Below are positions 44,229 through 55,427 of a DNA stretch of 64,000 nt, one piece after another. The stretch comes from Sulfolobus sp. S-194 (GTDB lineage Archaea > Thermoproteota > Thermoprotei_A > Sulfolobales > Sulfolobaceae): positions 1,763,501 to 1,827,500 of the forward strand of contig NZ_CP035730.1 of assembly GCF_012222305.1 (NCBI RefSeq), read 5' to 3'. Each line of letters begins with the position of its first letter. Position 1 is the stretch's first letter. The notes below the pieces were generated by a model, which saw only the letters and a program-made list of their open reading frames with translations, was not told where the DNA came from and did no database searches. A program made the translations under genes and the position numbers.

Positions 44229-44818
44229 TGAAAGCTACTATAATAAACTATGGCGTAGGAAATCTGTTCAGCATTAAGGCTGGTTTAGAAAGGGTTGGAT
44301 TTAACGTTAAGATTTATTTCCTACCAGAAGGAGACGAGGATGTCATAGTTTTACCTGGTGTAGGTGCTTTTTCTGCCGTCTCGTCCTATCTAAATTCTGT
44401 AAAGGATAAGTTTAATGAACTGAGAGAGAGAGGGGTAAAGTTTTTGGGAGTGTGCTTAGGTATGCAAGTAATGTTTGATGAAGGAACTGAGGGAGGTTTG
44501 AGTAAAGGTTTAGGATGGTTTAAAGGTAAAGTTGATAAAATTTATGCTAACGTAAAACTCCCTCATATTGGTTGGGATAGGTTATTTGTTAATAAAGACT
44601 CTTGTAATTTGACTGAAGGCTTAGATGGTAAATATGTGTATTATGTCCATAGTTATGTAGCGTATACAAGTGATTACGTTGCTTATAGTGAATATGGAAT
44701 TAAATATCCAGCAATAGTGTGTAGTGATTTTGCTGTAGGAACTCAGTTTCATCCTGAAAAGAGTAGTGTAACTGGTAAGATATTCCTTAGAAACTTTTAT
44801 TCGTGGGTTAAAAGATGA
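44225..44818 (+). CDS. hisH: imidazole glycerol phosphate synthase, glutaminase subunit
   Basis: This 197-residue class I glutamine amidotransferase feeds ammonia to HisF. The N-terminus is ATIINYGVGNLFSIKAGLERVG. The oxyanion strand is VIVLPGVGAFSAV. The nucleophile is in FLGVCLGMQVMF near 80. The His/Glu pair is in VGTQFHPEKSSVTG near 178. It starts with GTG-ATG behind an AGGAGG ribosome site in the end of hisE. Confidence 0.96.
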   Translation: MMKATIINYGVGNLFSIKAGLERVGFNVKIYFLPEGDEDVIVLPGVGAFSAVSSYLNSVKDKFNELRERGVKFLGVCLGMQVMFDEGTEGGLSKGLGWFKGKVDKIYANVKLPHIGWDRLFVNKDSCNLTEGLDGKYVYYVHSYVAYTSDYVAYSEYGIKYPAIVCSDFAVGTQFHPEKSSVTGKIFLRNFYSWVKR

Positions 44819-45174
44819 TGAAACTAAGTGAAAATGAAGCCTCTAAGTTAATAGAAAAATTATGGTTTAGACATACAGATTCTACTATAATAGCTGTTCT
44901 TCAAGATTACGAAACTAAAGAAGTTCTAATGGTTGGACATATGAATAGAGAAGCTGTTTTTAAAACTTTGACAACTGGGTATGTTCATTTTTGGTCTTTA
45001 AGTAGAAAGAAATTATGGTTGAAGGGGGAAACTAGTGGAAATTTTCAAATAATTGAAGAATTTAAAGTGGATTGTGATGGAGATGCTATGGTTTTCTTAG
45101 TTAAATCAGTTGGGCCTGTATGTCACACTGGAAATAGGAGTTGCTTCTATAGGAATTTTTCAGATTTAATTTAA
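44815..45174 (+). CDS. hisI: phosphoribosyl-AMP cyclohydrolase
   Basis: This 119-residue metal-dependent cyclohydrolase is encoded apart from HisE. Key blocks are MVGHMNREAVFKTLTTGYVHFWSLSRKKLWLKGETSGN at about 42-79, the metal-binding DCDGDAMVFLV near 87, and PVCHTGNRSCFY near 101. The three cysteines that bind zinc in the family are present. It is the last gene of the nine-gene his operon; the 44-nt gap that follows has a TATA-like TTTAAAATATATG for the next gene. Confidence 0.95.
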   Translation: MMKLSENEASKLIEKLWFRHTDSTIIAVLQDYETKEVLMVGHMNREAVFKTLTTGYVHFWSLSRKKLWLKGETSGNFQIIEEFKVDCDGDAMVFLVKSVGPVCHTGNRSCFYRNFSDLI

Positions 45175-45218
45175 TGTAGGGTTTAAAATATATGAAGTAG
45201 TAATTAAATACGGTTAAA

Positions 45219-45626
45219 ATGTCTACTCAGCAAAATATTAACAAAGAGGAATGGAAGAAAAAAATAATGGAAGCGTTAAAAGACGTTTATGATCCAGAAA
45301 TTCCAGTTGATATAGTAAATTTAGGACTTATTTATGAATTAAAAATTAGTGATGAAGGGGATGTTTATGTTCGTATGGGATTAACGGCCCCTGGTTGCCC
45401 TGTTGTAGATGATTTAATCTATACAGTAGAACAAGTAATTAAAGAAACAGTTCCTGCAAAATCAGTAGATGTAGATATTGATTTAGATACACCATGGAAT
45501 CCGTTAAAAATGACCCCAGAGGGAAGAGAAAAGTTCAAGCAATTATATGGTTACGATATAGTTGAGATGTGGATTCAAACATACGGATTACCAGAAGGAC
45601 AAGATCAACAAGATCAGAAGGCATAA
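45219..45626 (+). CDS. MIP18/SufT-like Fe-S cluster assembly protein (DUF59)
   Basis: This 135-residue protein has the DUF59 domain found in PaaD, SufT and the cytosolic Fe-S factor MIP18. The helix IMEALKDVYDPEIPVDIVNLGLIYELKI lies at about 17-44, and GLTAPGCPVVDDLIYTVEQVI near 69-89 contains the single conserved cysteine. The C-terminus LDTPWNPLKMTPEGREKFKQLYGYDI is the extension common in this subgroup. It probably helps deliver Fe-S clusters. It has its own promoter and lies 24 nt before the serS start. Confidence 0.9.
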   Translation: MSTQQNINKEEWKKKIMEALKDVYDPEIPVDIVNLGLIYELKISDEGDVYVRMGLTAPGCPVVDDLIYTVEQVIKETVPAKSVDVDIDLDTPWNPLKMTPEGREKFKQLYGYDIVEMWIQTYGLPEGQDQQDQKA

Positions 45627-45650
45627 ATTCTTTTGTGTTTTTTGTTAATT

Positions 45651-47012
45651 GTGTCTTGGAGTATATTAGAGTTAGTTAGAAATAATCCAGATAAACTTAA
45701 AGAATATGTAAAGAGAAGATTTATAGATGTCTCTTTGGTTGATAGGGCTGTAGAATTAGATAAGAAATGGAGACAAGTATTACAAGAAGTTGAAAAATTA
45801 AGGCATCAACATAATGTTATAAGCTCCTCTATTCCTAAGGCCAAACCAGAAGAGAGACAAGAGTTGATAAAGAAAGCAAAAGAATTGCTAAAGGCATTGG
45901 AGGAAAAAGAAAAAGAACTAGAAGAAATAGAGAATGAAAGAGATAACGTATTAATGCAATTGCCTAATATAGTAGATGATTCTGCTCCTATTGGGCCTGA
46001 TGAAACATATAGCGTTCCTATAAGATTTTGGGGGAAATTTAGAGTGTATGAAAAAGATGAGGCTGAATTTCTTAGCCAATTAAAAGGAAATAGAGTTAAT
46101 TATGAGATTATACATTGGAAGCCAGTTGGACATGCAGATATGTTAGAAAATGTTTTAAAACTAGGAGATACCAAGAAAGCGGCAGAAGTAGCCGGTGCCA
46201 GATTTTACTATTTATTTAATGATATAGTTTGGTTAGATATTGCATTACTTAATTATGCAATAGACACGATGACAAGTAAAGGATATACCTTAGTACTTCC
46301 TCCATATATGTTAAGAGGGGAGGTCATAAAGAGCGTTATTGATTTAGATACATTTAAGGATGCTATATATAAGATAGAAAACGAGGATTTATATCTGATT
46401 GCAACCGCAGAACACCCTATAGCAGCCTTGCACTTTAAAGAGGAAATACCTAAAGAGAAACTTCCATTAAAATATGTTGGTATAAGTCCAGCGTTTAGGA
46501 AGGAAGCTGGAGCCGCAAATAAGGATTTAAAGGGAATTTTCAGAGTTCATCAATTTCATAAAGTTGAACAGTTTATATTTTCAACTCCAGAAGATAGTTG
46601 GAAATTACATGAAGAACTAATAAGGAATGCAGAAGAGATATTTCAAGGATTAGGATTACCATATAGGGTCATAAATATTGCAACTGGTGATTTAGGTGCA
46701 TGTGCAGCTAAAAAGTATGATTTAGAAGTATGGATGCCAGCTCAAGCCAAATTTAGAGAAATGGTAAGTTGTAGCAATTGTACGGATTGGCAAGCTTTCA
46801 GAATGAAGATAAGATATGTAGAAAAGGGAGGTAAGAAAGGTTATGTACATACATTAAATAGTACTGCAATAGCTAGCACAAGAACTATAACAGCTATTCT
46901 AGAAAATTATCAGAGAGAAGATGGCATAGTTGAAATACCTAGAGCGCTCAAAAAATACTTAGAAGCATTTAGTAGAGCTCCTAAAGATTACATATATCCT
47001 AGAAAAGAATAA
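45651..47012 (+). CDS. serS: seryl-tRNA synthetase
   Basis: This class II synthetase has 453 residues from GTG 45651 ([26 protein letters not shown]). The frame opens at TTG 45633, but the extra residues MCFLLI are not family-like. The N-terminal coiled-coil arm, about 25-105, binds the long variable arm of tRNA-Ser. Motif 2 is [37 protein letters not shown] near 276, and motif 3 is [22 protein letters not shown] near 400. It ends 20 nt from the convergent radical SAM gene. Confidence 0.95.
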   Translation: MSWSILELVRNNPDKLKEYVKRRFIDVSLVDRAVELDKKWRQVLQEVEKLRHQHNVISSSIPKAKPEERQELIKKAKELLKALEEKEKELEEIENERDNVLMQLPNIVDDSAPIGPDETYSVPIRFWGKFRVYEKDEAEFLSQLKGNRVNYEIIHWKPVGHADMLENVLKLGDTKKAAEVAGARFYYLFNDIVWLDIALLNYAIDTMTSKGYTLVLPPYMLRGEVIKSVIDLDTFKDAIYKIENEDLYLIATAEHPIAALHFKEEIPKEKLPLKYVGISPAFRKEAGAANKDLKGIFRVHQFHKVEQFIFSTPEDSWKLHEELIRNAEEIFQGLGLPYRVINIATGDLGACAAKKYDLEVWMPAQAKFREMVSCSNCTDWQAFRMKIRYVEKGGKKGYVHTLNSTAIASTRTITAILENYQREDGIVEIPRALKKYLEAFSRAPKDYIYPRKE

Positions 47013-47032
47013 ACAAAGATGTTTGATAAAAA

Positions 47033-48547
<1,515 letters not shown>

Positions 48548-48593
48548 ATAATCACCTCTCTTTATATAGTATATCTATATTTATAAAGACTGT

Positions 48594-48836
48594 TTATAAA
48601 CTACTTAAAACATTTCTTAATATCTTTCTAAGGTTCTCAGGTAAATCTTCTCTTTTCTCTATTGTCTTAGCATTACTTAAATCTTCATTCCAGTCTTCTC
48701 CGTTAGAGAGTTTAGCAGAAGTTAGAACATAAAACGAATAGATTTTTTCTCCTTTCTCATTTCTGCTTTCTTCTACTACTACTTGTCTATTTTTTAGGTT
48801 TAGTATGTATTTAGCTTCTACGTTAGATATTTTCAT
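48594..48836 (-). CDS. small protein of unknown function
   Basis: This 80-residue protein, counted from ATG 48836, begins MKISNVEAKYILNLKNRQ. The frame opens nine residues earlier with the hydrophobic MFCFLYYKL, which is less likely to be translated. It is mixed alpha/beta and highly charged, with no cysteines or membrane helix: VVVEESRNEKGEKIYSFYVLTSAKLSNGEDWNEDL. I do not recognise a family. It lies upstream of the radical SAM gene on the same strand with a 46-nt gap, and divergent from the HIT gene. Confidence 0.6.
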   Translation of the reverse strand: MKISNVEAKYILNLKNRQVVVEESRNEKGEKIYSFYVLTSAKLSNGEDWNEDLSNAKTIEKREDLPENLRKILRNVLSSL

Positions 48837-48889
48837 CAGCTTATAGTAAAGGAAGCAAAACATTAAAGTTTTTACTCTATTTATAATCG

Positions 48890-49315
48890 ATGCAAGTAGA
48901 TAATTGTATATTTTGTAAAATAGCTAAAGGAGAGATAAAATCACAAAAAGTCTATGAGGATCAAGAAATAATAGCATTTTTAGATATTAATCCAGTTAAT
49001 AAGGGACATGTTCTAGTAGTTCCTAAAGATCATTATGAGACTATTTTCGATATTCCTAAAGAGAAATTAAGTAAAGTGATAGAAGTTGTACAGAAAGTTG
49101 CAATAGCACTAAGAAAGATGGGAGCCGATGGTATAAATATTATATCAAATAATGGTAAAGCTGCTGAACAGCACATATTTCACCTACATATTCATGTAAT
49201 TCCAAGATATTTTAATGATGGAAAAGATATTGACGCTATGTCTAAAAGGGCAAAATATAATGACGAAAAGGAAATGTCGGATTATGCTGAGAAGATAAGA
49301 TTATTCCTCATCTGA
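48890..49315 (+). CDS. HIT family nucleotide-binding protein
   Basis: This 141-residue HIT protein is probably a nucleoside phosphoramidase or diadenosine polyphosphate hydrolase. The N-terminal [19 protein letters not shown] has the CxxC pair seen in many zinc-bearing members. The second block is [26 protein letters not shown]. The histidine triad [11 protein letters not shown] is at about 98-108. It overlaps the convergent zinc-ribbon gene by 15 nt. Physiological substrate unknown. Confidence 0.94.
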   Translation: MQVDNCIFCKIAKGEIKSQKVYEDQEIIAFLDINPVNKGHVLVVPKDHYETIFDIPKEKLSKVIEVVQKVAIALRKMGADGINIISNNGKAAEQHIFHLHIHVIPRYFNDGKDIDAMSKRAKYNDEKEMSDYAEKIRLFLI

Positions 49316-49606
49316 CTCTGTTTCTTCACTCAATTCTTCTCTTAATAGTTCTAATCCTACTTCTTTATAGTATTCTTCTCTCTCTTGTTCTAATTGTTCT
49401 TCCTCTAACTTCCTCTCTCCTTTATCACTAACTAATGATGTGGTCAGTACTCTACTATTTTTATCCTTTTGTTCCTTTACACTATATTCTTTCTTATCCT
49501 TGGCTGTAAGTTCCATCTCATAACCGCACTTACTACACCTCAGTATTTCTTTTCCGTCCTTCTTAGTTGGTATCATTACTCCTCCACATTTAGGGCAGAA
49601 CTTCAT
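49301..49606 (-). CDS. TFS/RpoM-like N-terminal zinc-ribbon protein
   Basis: Counted from ATG 49606, this 101-residue protein opens [33 protein letters not shown], a zinc ribbon like the N-terminal domain of archaeal transcription factor S or Rpb9. The C-terminal ribbon with the catalytic DE loop is missing. It is replaced by a charged helical tail ([34 protein letters not shown]). Transcript cleavage activity is therefore not expected. The frame is open to 49672, but those 22 residues are not family-like. It lies downstream of the Lrp gene on the same strand. Confidence 0.75.
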   Translation of the reverse strand: MKFCPKCGGVMIPTKKDGKEILRCSKCGYEMELTAKDKKEYSVKEQKDKNSRVLTTSLVSDKGERKLEEEQLEQEREEYYKEVGLELLREELSEETESDEE

Positions 49607-49679
49607 TATTTCACCATATAAAAGAGTAAAGTCATAATACTGTATATAAGGCTTTTGGTAATGATTTGTCATTAAAAAT

Positions 49680-50156
49680 TCATATTACTCTTATTCTTGG
49701 ATCCTCCTTAACAACATTTAAAACAATGCTAGTGTGCGTTCTTTCAACTTTTGGGTTCTTTAATAAGTTTTTAAGAAAGCTATCTAAATCTTCTACGCTT
49801 CTGAATTTAGCAACTATTGCAACATCATATTCTCCTACAATATCATAAACTGCTATGACATTATCATAATTTGAGATTTCCTTTTCAAATTCAACCAAAT
49901 GTTTACCATCTACTTTAGCCATAATGATACTAGTAAGAGAATAGCCTAATTTAGTATAGTCTAATAATGCTATAAAACCTTTTACAACACCTTCCTGCAT
50001 TAACCTAAGGAGCCTATTGTGTAAAGTTGCAGGAGAAACATTCATTTCTTCTGCTAATCTTCTTAAACTAACTCTTGAATCTCTTAACAATTCCATAAGC
50101 AATTTTTTATCTACCGTATCTATTTCAACACGTCTTTTATCAGACATAAATTTCAT
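49680..50156 (-). CDS. Lrp/AsnC family transcription regulator
   Basis: This 158-residue regulator has an N-terminal helix-turn-helix, [47 protein letters not shown] (about 14-60). It is followed by the RAM ligand/oligomerisation domain [46 protein letters not shown]. It resembles Sulfolobus Lrp proteins that bind their own promoters. ATG 50156 or ATG 50147 (MSDKRRV) may be the start. Which amino acid it senses is unknown. The his, ilv and pyr genes in the window are possible but unproven targets. Confidence 0.9.
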   Translation of the reverse strand: MKFMSDKRRVEIDTVDKKLLMELLRDSRVSLRRLAEEMNVSPATLHNRLLRLMQEGVVKGFIALLDYTKLGYSLTSIIMAKVDGKHLVEFEKEISNYDNVIAVYDIVGEYDVAIVAKFRSVEDLDSFLKNLLKNPKVERTHTSIVLNVVKEDPRIRVI

Positions 50157-50206
50157 AATAAAATTGATGAGGTGATTAAAAAATTTTCATCTTACGAAGG
50201 TATTTA

Positions 50207-50815
50207 TCATGCAAACTTTAGTTGAGATATACCTTGTAGTATTAGTTGAACCCCAAATGCAGCAATAATTATTGCCGTAAATCTACCAGCAGCTACTGTA
50301 CCAGTTTCACCTAGAGCTTTTACTATGAAAGGTCCAGTTAGTAGAGATAAATAGACTAGAAAACTCACTATTAAACTACTTATTATTAAAATTAATGGAC
50401 TATAACTAACAGACAATGTTATCAATGCAGTCATTGTACCTGGTCCTACAAGAAGTGGGGTTGCAATTGGGGTTATAATTGCTTCTTCTAATTTTCTAAT
50501 AAATCTTAATTGCTGAAAACCACCCATGGTGTCTACTCCAAGGTATACAAGTAAAATTCCTCCAGCTATTTCAAGTGCCTGGGGCGAAATACCTAAGAAA
50601 TCTAGTAATGGTCTTCCTAATACAGAGAAAATTATTAGAAGAATTATGATAGCTATAGTTATCTTGTTAACTATAAAGTTCCAACTAACTTTTTTATCAG
50701 ATCCCTCTTTAATAGCCTCTTCATATACTGCTAATAGATATGGAAGCACTGAAAAAGGATCTATTATAGCAAATAACTTTACTGTTATAACAGCTATAGC
50801 ATCTAAACTACTCAT
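50207..50815 (-). CDS. MarC family membrane protein
   Basis: This 202-residue integral membrane protein has about six hydrophobic helices and matches the MarC/UPF0056 family: [24 protein letters not shown] near the start, [31 protein letters not shown] in the middle, [19 protein letters not shown] near 117, and [22 protein letters not shown] at the end. Function is unknown despite the name. Its start overlaps the stop of the His-rich gene by 4 nt, placing it at the end of the leftward pyr transcription unit. Confidence 0.88.
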   Translation of the reverse strand: MSSLDAIAVITVKLFAIIDPFSVLPYLLAVYEEAIKEGSDKKVSWNFIVNKITIAIIILLIIFSVLGRPLLDFLGISPQALEIAGGILLVYLGVDTMGGFQQLRFIRKLEEAIITPIATPLLVGPGTMTALITLSVSYSPLILIISSLIVSFLVYLSLLTGPFIVKALGETGTVAAGRFTAIIIAAFGVQLILQGISQLKFA

Positions 50816-51123
50816 TCTAATAAGCCTATGATATCTTTGAGATTTTTAATTCTCTCATCTTTATTTTCAGTAAGAGTAGCTAATAGTAATTTACTAATTA
50901 TCTTATACAATCTAGATATTTCTTTCTTACACTCATCATTACTTTTTTCAAGTTCTGTAACTCTTCCTTCTATCCCTTGAAGCGACATGTACAATTCTGT
51001 AAGTAACTCTTCCTCACTATGCTCATGATGATGGTGGTGATGCTGTTCCTCTTCCTCTACTTCTCTTTGAATCTCATTTAAGTCCTCTTCACTTTTAGGT
51101 ATCTTGTCTATCCTGAACTTCAT
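50812..51123 (-). CDS. small acidic protein with a natural run of six histidines
   Basis: I do not recognise this 103-residue protein. After [20 protein letters not shown] comes [18 protein letters not shown], an uninterrupted six-His stretch flanked by Glu. It probably binds divalent metal. The rest is a helical segment with heptad-like hydrophobics, [36 protein letters not shown], so a coiled coil is likely. It lies between the unknown gene at 51095 (29-nt overlap) and marC (4-nt overlap) in the pyr unit. A metal-sensing or scaffold role is only a guess. Confidence 0.7.
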   Translation of the reverse strand: MKFRIDKIPKSEEDLNEIQREVEEEEQHHHHHHEHSEEELLTELYMSLQGIEGRVTELEKSNDECKKEISRLYKIISKLLLATLTENKDERIKNLKDIIGLLE

Positions 51124-51406
51124 CTTCTTCTACCTCTGTATCCACATTTTTAACATTACTTATATCATTATCCTGAATAATTAGTTTATCAACGCCCATT
51201 CTTAAATAATGTTTAATAACAACTGATATCTTTCCAGCAGCTCTAGTTGCTATACATTCTGTCTCTACTATATCGCCATCAATTGTTTCTACAACAACTT
51301 TAGCCATCTTTTTACTTTCATCACAATATTCAACATTAACAGATTTTATCTTACCCATAAAAAGAAGTGATTCTATATCTCTTCCTTTCATAGTCATTCT
51401 TGTCAT
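51095..51406 (-). CDS. conserved small protein of unknown function in the pyr unit
   Basis: This 103-residue protein is rich in beta-pattern segments: [65 protein letters not shown]. The tail is acidic. There is no signal peptide or membrane helix, and no motif that I recognise. It overlaps pyrD by 4 nt and the His-rich gene by 29 nt, so it is co-translated with both. Nothing in sequence ties it directly to pyrimidine synthesis beyond position. Confidence 0.68.
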   Translation of the reverse strand: MTRMTMKGRDIESLLFMGKIKSVNVEYCDESKKMAKVVVETIDGDIVETECIATRAAGKISVVIKHYLRMGVDKLIIQDNDISNVKNVDTEVEEDEVQDRQDT

Positions 51407-52269
51407 TTTTTCACTGCTACACCTATTATGTCTGAATATTTTAATCCTTTTTCTTTTAAATATTCTTCCATTTCTTTTCTTATCCTTATAATGCTAGAAT
51501 ATCCTTCGTCAATGATTACAGTACCAAGTCCTACTAATTTTGCACCGACAGCCATCAGCTCAATAGCATCTATCCCAGAAAAAACGCCACCCATACCTAT
51601 AATATCAACATTATACTCTTTATACACGTCATGGATAATTCTTACGGCTAAAGGATGAATACATTTTCCAGATATTCCTCCAGTACCATAATGCATTACT
51701 TTCTTAAATGTCTCCACGTCTATGATCATTCCTTTTACTGTGTTAATAAGCGAAAGTCCGTCTGCTCCAGCAGATATCGCTCGAGCAGCAATCTCTATTA
51801 TATTATCCCAAGGTCCTAACTTAACAAATACGGGTTTATTAGTTATTCCTTTCACATTCTTTACGACCTCGTAAACGTAAGAAGCTAGACTTTCTCCATA
51901 ACCTTTCCTATTAGGACTACTCAAGTTTAGTTCGATGATCTCTCCTCTGTCAACTCTCTTTACAACTTCTATTATCTCATCAATGCTACTTCCACCAACA
52001 CTGACAATTAACTTGCACTCCTCTTTATTCACTTTCTTTAGTTCATCTATTCCTGGGTTTCCAAGACCGATAGCATTTAGATAGCACTTATCATGGAATT
52101 TTACTAGTGTAGGTGGATCATGGGGGTTAAGTGGATTAAGAGTTAATGTTTTAGTTGTTATAGCAGATGGTGAGTAGTTTTTGCACACTTCTTGTATTTT
52201 AGATAGTGTTACTATGCCAGAAGATATGATAATAGGGTCTTTAAACAGGATACCTGCTAGATTTATCAA
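51403..52269 (-). CDS. pyrD: dihydroorotate dehydrogenase, class 1 with serine catalytic base
   Basis: This 288-residue FMN TIM-barrel enzyme oxidises dihydroorotate to orotate. The N-terminal strand [15 protein letters not shown], the substrate region AIGLGNPGI, and FMN sites [16 protein letters not shown] and [26 protein letters not shown] are present. The active-site loop reads [11 protein letters not shown], so the residue that is Cys in class 1A/1B enzymes is Ser118. That matches the type 1S enzyme I recall from Sulfolobus solfataricus. It works with the PyrK-like subunit upstream. It overlaps pyrC by 29 nt. Confidence 0.94.
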   Translation of the reverse strand: MINLAGILFKDPIIISSGIVTLSKIQEVCKNYSPSAITTKTLTLNPLNPHDPPTLVKFHDKCYLNAIGLGNPGIDELKKVNKEECKLIVSVGGSSIDEIIEVVKRVDRGEIIELNLSSPNRKGYGESLASYVYEVVKNVKGITNKPVFVKLGPWDNIIEIAARAISAGADGLSLINTVKGMIIDVETFKKVMHYGTGGISGKCIHPLAVRIIHDVYKEYNVDIIGMGGVFSGIDAIELMAVGAKLVGLGTVIIDEGYSSIIRIRKEMEEYLKEKGLKYSDIIGVAVKK

Positions 52270-53416
52270 ATGCGTTTACACCTCTTATCGGTAATACATT
52301 TTTACCTTCAAAAGCTATTTTACCTTGAACAATAGTAAACTCAACTTTTGCTTCTAAGGGGAAATTATCTAAAGGTGTCTCAGTAACCTTAGAGAATTTA
52401 GTTCTATATTTCCAATTATTCCTACTAATAATTGTAAAATTAGCAACATATCCAATTCTTATTTCTCCATAAGGTATATTAAGAATTTTAGCTGGATTTT
52501 TTGAAAGTAGATTTACAGCTCTTTCTAAGCTTAATAAATCCTTAAAAACTAGTGAATAGATAAAGGGAGTAGTAAACGAAACAGCCGCAATACCAGGTGG
52601 GCACAGCTCATAATTCAGTTTTTTCTCCTCTTTTGAATGAGGTGCATGATCACTCACAACTGTATCAACTTCAAATAATGCTCTCCAAAGTCTCAATCTA
52701 ATTAAATAATCTCTTATTGGAGGATTAACTTTTGTAAAACAATCTCTTTCCCCATTAACTAGAAGATGATGTGGTGTAATATCAGTAGAGAAACCTAATT
52801 CTTTGGCTATTTTTACTATTTCGTAGTTTGTAATATGTGTAATATGAATATTTCCTCGAACATAATGTAGAGATGCTATTTCCATCCATATATCTCTTAA
52901 TTTCCTTGGTACTTTAAGTGCCAAAGGTATTTCTGGGTGAAGTACTTTTAACTTCTTGCTTTTTTCTAATAATAATTTAGTCTCTATTTTGTCTAAATCT
53001 TCTGGGTAAATTTTGTATCCAGCAATAGGTAAAGTATCTATTTTTTCTATTTCTTTAGTTACACCAGAATATATTCCGAAATCGGTTCTTGAATAATTTT
53101 CAAATTCTCTTATTCTTTCAATTACTCTCTGGTAAGTATTAACTGGAGGTAAAGTATTTGGCATATCTACAATAAGTCCTATGCCACCATATGCTGCTTC
53201 ACTAGTTGCTGTTGCAACAGTTTCTTTATAGGATAATTGTGCTCCTCTTACATGAACATGCATATCTATTGAGGCTGGCAATATAAGTTGATTTTCTTTA
53301 AATTCTACATCCGGTTTACAGTCTTTTTTTATGTTCTTTATAAATCTATCAATTTGAATACAAATGGTATCAATTGAATTATTAAACCATGCTTTTCCCT
53401 TAATCCACAATTTCAC
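52241..53416 (-). CDS. pyrC: dihydroorotase
   Basis: This 391-residue amidohydrolase closes carbamoyl aspartate to dihydroorotate. The metal motif is [30 protein letters not shown] (about 50). Other ligands are in the AGYKIYPED region, [11 protein letters not shown], and [15 protein letters not shown] near 265. The substrate region [12 protein letters not shown] is also conserved. It is an archaeal class I-like dihydroorotase, expected to be metal dependent and separate from the transcarbamoylase. It overlaps pyrK by 17 nt and pyrD by 29 nt in the leftward pyr unit. Confidence 0.93.
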   Translation of the reverse strand: MKLWIKGKAWFNNSIDTICIQIDRFIKNIKKDCKPDVEFKENQLILPASIDMHVHVRGAQLSYKETVATATSEAAYGGIGLIVDMPNTLPPVNTYQRVIERIREFENYSRTDFGIYSGVTKEIEKIDTLPIAGYKIYPEDLDKIETKLLLEKSKKLKVLHPEIPLALKVPRKLRDIWMEIASLHYVRGNIHITHITNYEIVKIAKELGFSTDITPHHLLVNGERDCFTKVNPPIRDYLIRLRLWRALFEVDTVVSDHAPHSKEEKKLNYELCPPGIAAVSFTTPFIYSLVFKDLLSLERAVNLLSKNPAKILNIPYGEIRIGYVANFTIISRNNWKYRTKFSKVTETPLDNFPLEAKVEFTIVQGKIAFEGKNVLPIRGVNAFDKSSRYPV

Positions 53417-53987
53417 TCACCTTTATAAGAGGTCCATCAATACAAACAAGATTCTCTTTAATCTCACAAACTCCGCAAACTCCTAACATACAGTTCATTT
53501 TTACCCATCTTACATAAACTAATGCCTCCTTAGGCAAGGAAGAGATCATGTCCTTTGGTACAGAGGCAATTATAAGGTCAGCATTTTCATCATCTGCTTT
53601 AGGGAACTCTTTAGTATCGCATTCAATGCATCTCACTTTTACATCAATTCCTTTTCTTTTAGCTTCTCTCAATATATAAAGAATGTCGTAAAGAAGGTCT
53701 TTATATGCAATTCCTAGTAAGCTTGATCCTGTAAGCTTTAATGGTCTTCCTAAAGGTCCTTTTATAAGTATTTTCTTTCTATCTCGTATTAAATCATAAA
53801 TTTTTGACGATACATGTAAAAATAAGATTCGTTCATTATAATCAGTTACACTTAATGGAATTTCTTTTTCTCCCGGTATGATTAAACTCACGAATTGTCC
53901 TGGTAGAGGTTTTTGCGGGAAAAAAATAGCAACTTCATATAAATTATCATTAATTTTTTTAGAGTATAAAATTTCAGAATAAATCAA
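53400..53987 (-). CDS. pyrK: PyrK-like electron-transfer subunit of dihydroorotate dehydrogenase
   Basis: This 195-residue protein lies between pyrI and pyrC. The N-terminal ferredoxin-reductase-like barrel has [25 protein letters not shown]. The 2Fe-2S cysteines are in [11 protein letters not shown] and, further on, LVCIDGP. The segment expected to carry the NAD-binding GGG motif reads [21 protein letters not shown], without it, so NAD reduction as in class 1B seems unlikely. This fits the type 1S system of Sulfolobus. TTG start, 4-nt overlap with pyrI. Confidence 0.85.
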   Translation of the reverse strand: MIYSEILYSKKINDNLYEVAIFFPQKPLPGQFVSLIIPGEKEIPLSVTDYNERILFLHVSSKIYDLIRDRKKILIKGPLGRPLKLTGSSLLGIAYKDLLYDILYILREAKRKGIDVKVRCIECDTKEFPKADDENADLIIASVPKDMISSLPKEALVYVRWVKMNCMLGVCGVCEIKENLVCIDGPLIKVSEIVD

Positions 53988-54466
53988 CTTTTGCTACCCA
54001 AAATTTGTTTTAGAATTTCATTTTCGTCTATTACTGTATCACAATATATACATTTCATTTTTAGCGGTTTTTCACTTATTTTCCTAAATTCTGGCATCGC
54101 TTCAATATCGTTATTGGTGATACACATTAAATTTGTGCATTTTAAGAGACCTTTAACAACATCTGGCACCTTTAATTTCTTTTTTTCAACCACCTCGTAA
54201 TCTCTAACGATGTTTATCGTAGCAGTAGGTGCTATTAACGTTATTAAGTCAGCTTCTTTCTCATTTACCTCTTTATTCTCAATCTTTACAATATCTTTCT
54301 TACCCATCTTTTTGCTTTCTACATTCATAACAAGAGCTATTCTATAACCTTCTGTAATTTTTAAGATTCTAAGTACAGCTAAAGCCCTTCCTGCTGGTAT
54401 GTGATCTATTACTGTACCGTTTCTAATTTTACTTACTATTAGTTCTTTTTTATTAACTGTCTCCAT
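53984..54466 (-). CDS. pyrI: aspartate carbamoyltransferase regulatory subunit
   Basis: This 160-residue regulatory chain joins PyrB in the ATCase holoenzyme. The allosteric domain runs [22 protein letters not shown] (about 15-36) and [20 protein letters not shown]. The zinc domain has four cysteines in KCTNLMC and KCIYC. Nucleotide feedback is expected from the family. It is the second gene of the leftward pyr unit, 2 nt after pyrB, and overlaps pyrK by 4 nt. Confidence 0.95.
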   Translation of the reverse strand: METVNKKELIVSKIRNGTVIDHIPAGRALAVLRILKITEGYRIALVMNVESKKMGKKDIVKIENKEVNEKEADLITLIAPTATINIVRDYEVVEKKKLKVPDVVKGLLKCTNLMCITNNDIEAMPEFRKISEKPLKMKCIYCDTVIDENEILKQILGSKS

Positions 54467-54468
54467 TT

Positions 54469-55365
54469 TTACTCACCTATAATCTTATGGAAGATAGCCA
54501 TTCTTACTGGAACAGCGTAAGAAGCTTGCTCAAAATACTTAGCTTGAGGAGTCTTATCTACCTCCCTACTTATTTCATTTACTCTAGGCAATGCATGTAA
54601 AATTATTGCATCTTTCCTCATTCTGGATACTAAATTCATGTCTACCACATAGCTTTCCTTAACTTTTTCATACTCGCTTTCATCTGGGAATCTTTCTTTT
54701 TGAATTCTAGTCACATACAGTACATCTACCTCTTCAATAACCTCATTATAATCAATAACTTCTCTATAAGGATAATTCAATTCTTCTAATATTTCTTTTC
54801 TAGCAGATAATTGTGGAGGAGAAATCAAGTAAACTTTTTTTGGCTTAAATCTTGTTAGTGCTCTTAAAAAGCTATTAACTACTCTAGCATACTTAAGATC
54901 TCCCATTAAGCCGAATGTTAAACTGTCTATGTTTTTAAAATTTCTATAAATTGTATATAAATCTATAACTGCTTGTGTAGGATGCTCATGCTTTCCATCC
55001 CCTGCGTTAATCACGGGTATCTCAGAAATTTCTGAAGCAAATTTTGCTGCTCCATCGAATTTATGCCTAATCACTATTACGTCAGCATAATTGTTTAGCA
55101 TTCTAATTGTATCAGCTAGATTTTCTCCCTTTGCAATAGAAGTGCCTTCCTCTCCAGAAAATCCTAAAGTTGATGCTCCTAGGTTTATTGCTGCTTTATT
55201 AAAGCTTAAGTACGTTCTAGTACTTGGCTCAAAGAATGCTAATGCTACAGTTTTCTCTTTCAATATTTTTGGAGGAGACGACATATTTCGTAATTTATCA
55301 GTTAATTCGAATAATTCATCAAAATCATTTTTTGAAAAATCATATACTGATATTATATCCTTCAC
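54469..55365 (-). CDS. pyrB: aspartate carbamoyltransferase catalytic subunit
   Basis: This 298-residue enzyme transfers the carbamoyl group to aspartate. The carbamoyl-phosphate loop is [16 protein letters not shown] near 46-61, with [23 protein letters not shown] after it. The substrate regions are [33 protein letters not shown], and [24 protein letters not shown] near 258. It starts with GTG near a TTTAAA element shared with pyrE. First gene of the leftward pyr unit. Confidence 0.96.
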   Translation of the reverse strand: MKDIISVYDFSKNDFDELFELTDKLRNMSSPPKILKEKTVALAFFEPSTRTYLSFNKAAINLGASTLGFSGEEGTSIAKGENLADTIRMLNNYADVIVIRHKFDGAAKFASEISEIPVINAGDGKHEHPTQAVIDLYTIYRNFKNIDSLTFGLMGDLKYARVVNSFLRALTRFKPKKVYLISPPQLSARKEILEELNYPYREVIDYNEVIEEVDVLYVTRIQKERFPDESEYEKVKESYVVDMNLVSRMRKDAIILHALPRVNEISREVDKTPQAKYFEQASYAVPVRMAIFHKIIGE

Positions 55366-55427
55366 AAACGCCCTTTATTTATCTTCGTTCAATGATTATT
55401 TAAACTCTTTCTTTCATAATCTAATTC
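55366..55427. promoter_or_regulatory. bidirectional pyr promoter
   Basis: The 62-nt gap between pyrB and pyrE contains a symmetric TTTAAA at 55399-55404. Read rightward as ATTATTTAAAC it lies about 27 nt before the pyrE ATG, fitting a leaderless transcript. Read leftward as GTTTAAATAAT it lies about 34 nt before the pyrB GTG. One TATA core could therefore serve both pyr units. Bipolar pyr transcription is known in Sulfolobus acidocaldarius (recalled). Confidence 0.5.

Noticed and set aside
48560-48588. CTTTATA...TATAAAG inverted repeat before the radical SAM gene
   Set aside because: The arms are pure promoter-like AT sequence; TATA elements on both strands explain it, and chance in AT-rich DNA is high.
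50157-50206. AAAATT...AATTTT near the Lrp start, considered as an autoregulatory Lrp site
   Set aside because: The arms are only six A/T pairs and not a recognisable Lrp palindrome; too weak in this base composition.
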